This document shows positions 62,656-64,000 of a stretch of 64,000 bases of DNA, piece after piece (position 1 is the stretch's first letter; the number at the start of each line of letters is the position of its first letter). Under the pieces are notes generated by a model. It saw nothing but the letters and a program-made list of their open reading frames with translations, did not search any database and was not told where the DNA came from. A program made the translations under genes and the position numbers. The stretch comes from Acidimicrobiales bacterium mtb01 (GTDB taxonomy: Bacteria > Actinomycetota > Acidimicrobiia > Acidimicrobiales > Ilumatobacteraceae), in assembly GCA_004379135.1 (NCBI GenBank), contig NBNI01000002.1, forward strand, positions 62,001-126,000, given 5' to 3'.

Positions 62656-63804
62656 ATGATGATCACCACTAGTTCCAAACTTCTCTACGGACTCGGCGCG
62701 GGTTCGCTCGCGGCCGGCTTCGTCTGGTTCGTCGCCAACGAGGGTCAGCAACTCGGCTCGGTGATGTTCGCGTTCCTCGCCGTCGCCTTCATCTTCCTGG
62801 GCGCCATTGCGTCGTACACCCGCGACGGACACGTTCTCTCCACCGACACGGCGGCGCACGCGTCGTCGGCGGCTTCGCAGAAGTCGGTCGGCCGCAGCCT
62901 GTGGCCCTTCGGCACGGCCGTGTCGGCGGGTGTCACCGTCGTCGGCCTCATCAGCTCGCCCGGCATCTTCAAGGTCGGTGTTGCGCTCCTCATCGCCATG
63001 TTGGGCGAATGGATGATCAGCAACTGGGCCGAGCGCGCGTCGTCGAGCAATGAGTACAACACCAAGGTTCGCGACTACCTCGTCCACCCGCTCGAGCTGC
63101 CGGTCGCGGGTGCCCTGTTGCTCGCTGTCATCGTGCTGTCGTTCTCGCGCGTCTTCCTGGCGCTCAGCAAGTCGGTCGGTGCCATCGTGTTCGCCGGAAT
63201 GGGTGCTCTGATCCTGTTCTTCGGAGCTCTCATCGCCGTGAAGCGTCAGGCGAATCGCCGCGTCGTCGGTGCAATCCTCGGCGTCCTCCTCCTGGCTCTG
63301 GCCGGGACCGGTGTGGCCACCGCTCTCGACGGCGAGCGCGAACAGCTCACCGAGGCGGCCGAAGAAGATCACTTCGCCCACCGCGGCTGCACCGAGGAGA
63401 AGGAATACTCCGACAAGAAGGCCTCGCGGGCCGTGTCGATGAAGAGCAGCATCCTCGCCAACGTGATCCTCACCGAGGACGGCCAGCTGTACGCCGAGGC
63501 CACCGGATATCCGGGTCAGCAGTCGGCGATCACCATCCAGCGCTCGAACCCGTCCACCATCTTGTTCGTCAACGAGAGCAGCGAGGCTCGCCGGATGGTT
63601 CTGAGCTACGGCAAGGTCGTCGAAGATCTGGGTGACGGCGTCGAGCGGGAAAGCGCACTCGAAGCCTGCACCTCCAAAGTCGAGAAGGGCGGCCAGCAAG
63701 CCGTCACCGTCGTGGTTCCCAAGCCGTCCTCGGCCAGCGACGAACCCTTCACCATCACCGTCCCCGGAGTCGAGGGCGCCAAGATCGACGTCTTCGTCCC
63801 GTGA
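62656..63804 (+). CDS. Membrane protein with cupredoxin-like tail (oxidase-locus hypothetical)
   Basis: 382 residues, not a recognised single family. Two N-terminal helices (~7-50, WFVANEGQQLGSVMFAFLAV) resemble the actinobacterial subunit IV (CtaF). Further helices lie at ~85-115, 145-170, 172-192 and 200-220. A soluble domain follows (~240-382): ILANVILTEDGQLYAEAT, STILFVNESSEARRMVLSYG and EPFTITVPGVEG, which suggests a cupredoxin fold. Copper ligands are absent: Arg stands where the first His would be, there is one Cys (EACTSKV) and no following His or Met site. It lies between the COX3-like gene and ctaC and is probably part of the same complex. Confidence 0.6.
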   Translation: MMITTSSKLLYGLGAGSLAAGFVWFVANEGQQLGSVMFAFLAVAFIFLGAIASYTRDGHVLSTDTAAHASSAASQKSVGRSLWPFGTAVSAGVTVVGLISSPGIFKVGVALLIAMLGEWMISNWAERASSSNEYNTKVRDYLVHPLELPVAGALLLAVIVLSFSRVFLALSKSVGAIVFAGMGALILFFGALIAVKRQANRRVVGAILGVLLLALAGTGVATALDGEREQLTEAAEEDHFAHRGCTEEKEYSDKKASRAVSMKSSILANVILTEDGQLYAEATGYPGQQSAITIQRSNPSTILFVNESSEARRMVLSYGKVVEDLGDGVERESALEACTSKVEKGGQQAVTVVVPKPSSASDEPFTITVPGVEGAKIDVFVP

Positions 63805-64000
63805 GTGAGAACACCATGTCAACCTCGTCGCAACCATCATCCGGAGATTCGATGAAGAACCCCCGTCGTCGTTTTCTGTCCCTTGCTGGCGCCGCGGCCG
63901 GCCTGGTCGCCGTGGCCGGCTGCGCGAAGGACGCACCGCAGGACACCTGGCAGCCGGCCGGCCCCAACGCTGAAATGATCGACAACCTCCAGCGGCCGGT
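63801..64000 (+). CDS. ctaC: Cytochrome c oxidase subunit II, N-terminal part (cut by window edge)
   Basis: About 66 residues are inside the window. After a short polar N-terminus comes MKNPRRRFLSLAGAAAGLVAVAGCAKD, a signal with a twin-arginine-like RRRFL and a lipobox ending in Cys; the mature part starts APQDTWQPAGPNAEMIDNLQRPV, typical of actinobacterial CtaC before its first helix. GTG 63801 overlaps the preceding stop (GTGA); in-frame ATGs at 63816 and 63852 are alternatives. The CuA domain lies beyond the window, so its integrity cannot be checked. Confidence 0.8.
   Translation, partial: MSENTMSTSSQPSSGDSMKNPRRRFLSLAGAAAGLVAVAGCAKDAPQDTWQPAGPNAEMIDNLQRP

Noticed and set aside
61789-63936. 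715-codon open frame antisense to the oxidase-like genes
   Set aside because: Asp/Glu/His/Arg-rich shadow; the plus strand has overlapping starts and membrane helices.

Overview
The window is GC-rich bacterial DNA with dense, mostly operonic coding. Several features point to an actinomycetote, probably class Acidimicrobiia (Ilumatobacter-like plankton): an HspR/HAIR-controlled dnaK operon, an acyl-CoA carboxylase beta subunit followed by a tiny epsilon subunit, a DUF2017-clpS pair, a lipoprotein-type CtaC, a drrAB/NodIJ-type ABC exporter, and many GTG starts whose -10 box lies 6-7 nt upstream (leaderless mRNAs). The class-level assignment is an inference from gene content. There is no phage, insertion sequence or CRISPR array, and no gene-free stretch exceeds 300 bases.

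Layout. 1-6.7 kb: a HAD hydrolase fragment, an MscS channel, and a glycan cluster (GH29 alpha-L-fucosidase, GH3 glycosidase, sulfatase) that fits use of sulfated fucose-containing polysaccharide. 6.7-16.5 kb: a metallo-hydrolase with oligoribonuclease, dUTPase, an acyltransferase, cytidine deaminase with deoxyribose-phosphate aldolase, an aminotransferase with an omega-amidase-like nitrilase, a three-gene ABC-2 exporter and MsrA. 16.5-24 kb (minus strand): carboxyltransferase plus epsilon subunit, metallophosphoesterase, aminotransferase, CaiB-type CoA transferase and nucleoside deoxyribosyltransferase, with a CopC-CopD fusion upstream. 24-29.7 kb: dnaX-recR, then thiolase, crotonyl-CoA carboxylase/reductase and ethylmalonyl/methylmalonyl-CoA epimerase (core of the ethylmalonyl-CoA pathway). 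29.7-39 kb: an rRNA methyltransferase, a prepilin peptidase, an RHH-Doc toxin-antitoxin pair overlapping a 5'-3' exonuclease, SRP RNA, two tRNA-Ser genes flanking tadA, a secreted peptidase-like lipoprotein, an ABC exporter and a D-aminoacylase-like amidohydrolase.

39-46.7 kb is a heat-shock operon (dnaK-grpE-dnaJ-hspR-DUF3445-clpB) with a HAIR operator and a strong hairpin at the predicted 5' end of the mRNA. 46.7-50.7 kb is a four-gene ABC importer on the minus strand. 50.9-54 kb is purA-purB-pyrE. 54-59.3 kb holds a tandem USP protein, acyl-CoA thioesterase II, an acyltransferase-3/SGNH membrane protein, tRNA-Phe/Asp/Glu, DUF2017 and clpS. The right end (59.3-64 kb) is a cytochrome-oxidase locus: ctaB, a subunit-I-like protein, a subunit-III-like protein, a membrane protein with a cupredoxin-like tail, and the start of ctaC.

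The most striking observation is in that last locus. The subunit-I-like protein has the COX1 scaffold, including the N-terminal DHK motif, AFPR and the C-terminal LEW-PPP-NF signature, but five of the six histidines that bind heme a, heme a3 and CuB are replaced. The cupredoxin-like tail encoded two genes downstream also lacks copper ligands. This looks like a metal-free oxidase paralogue complex encoded beside what appears to be a real ctaC. Two further patterns recur: about 20 genes share a -10 box at fixed distance from the start codon, and two protein genes (tadA and the acyltransferase) begin at or within 4 nt of the 3' end of a tRNA.
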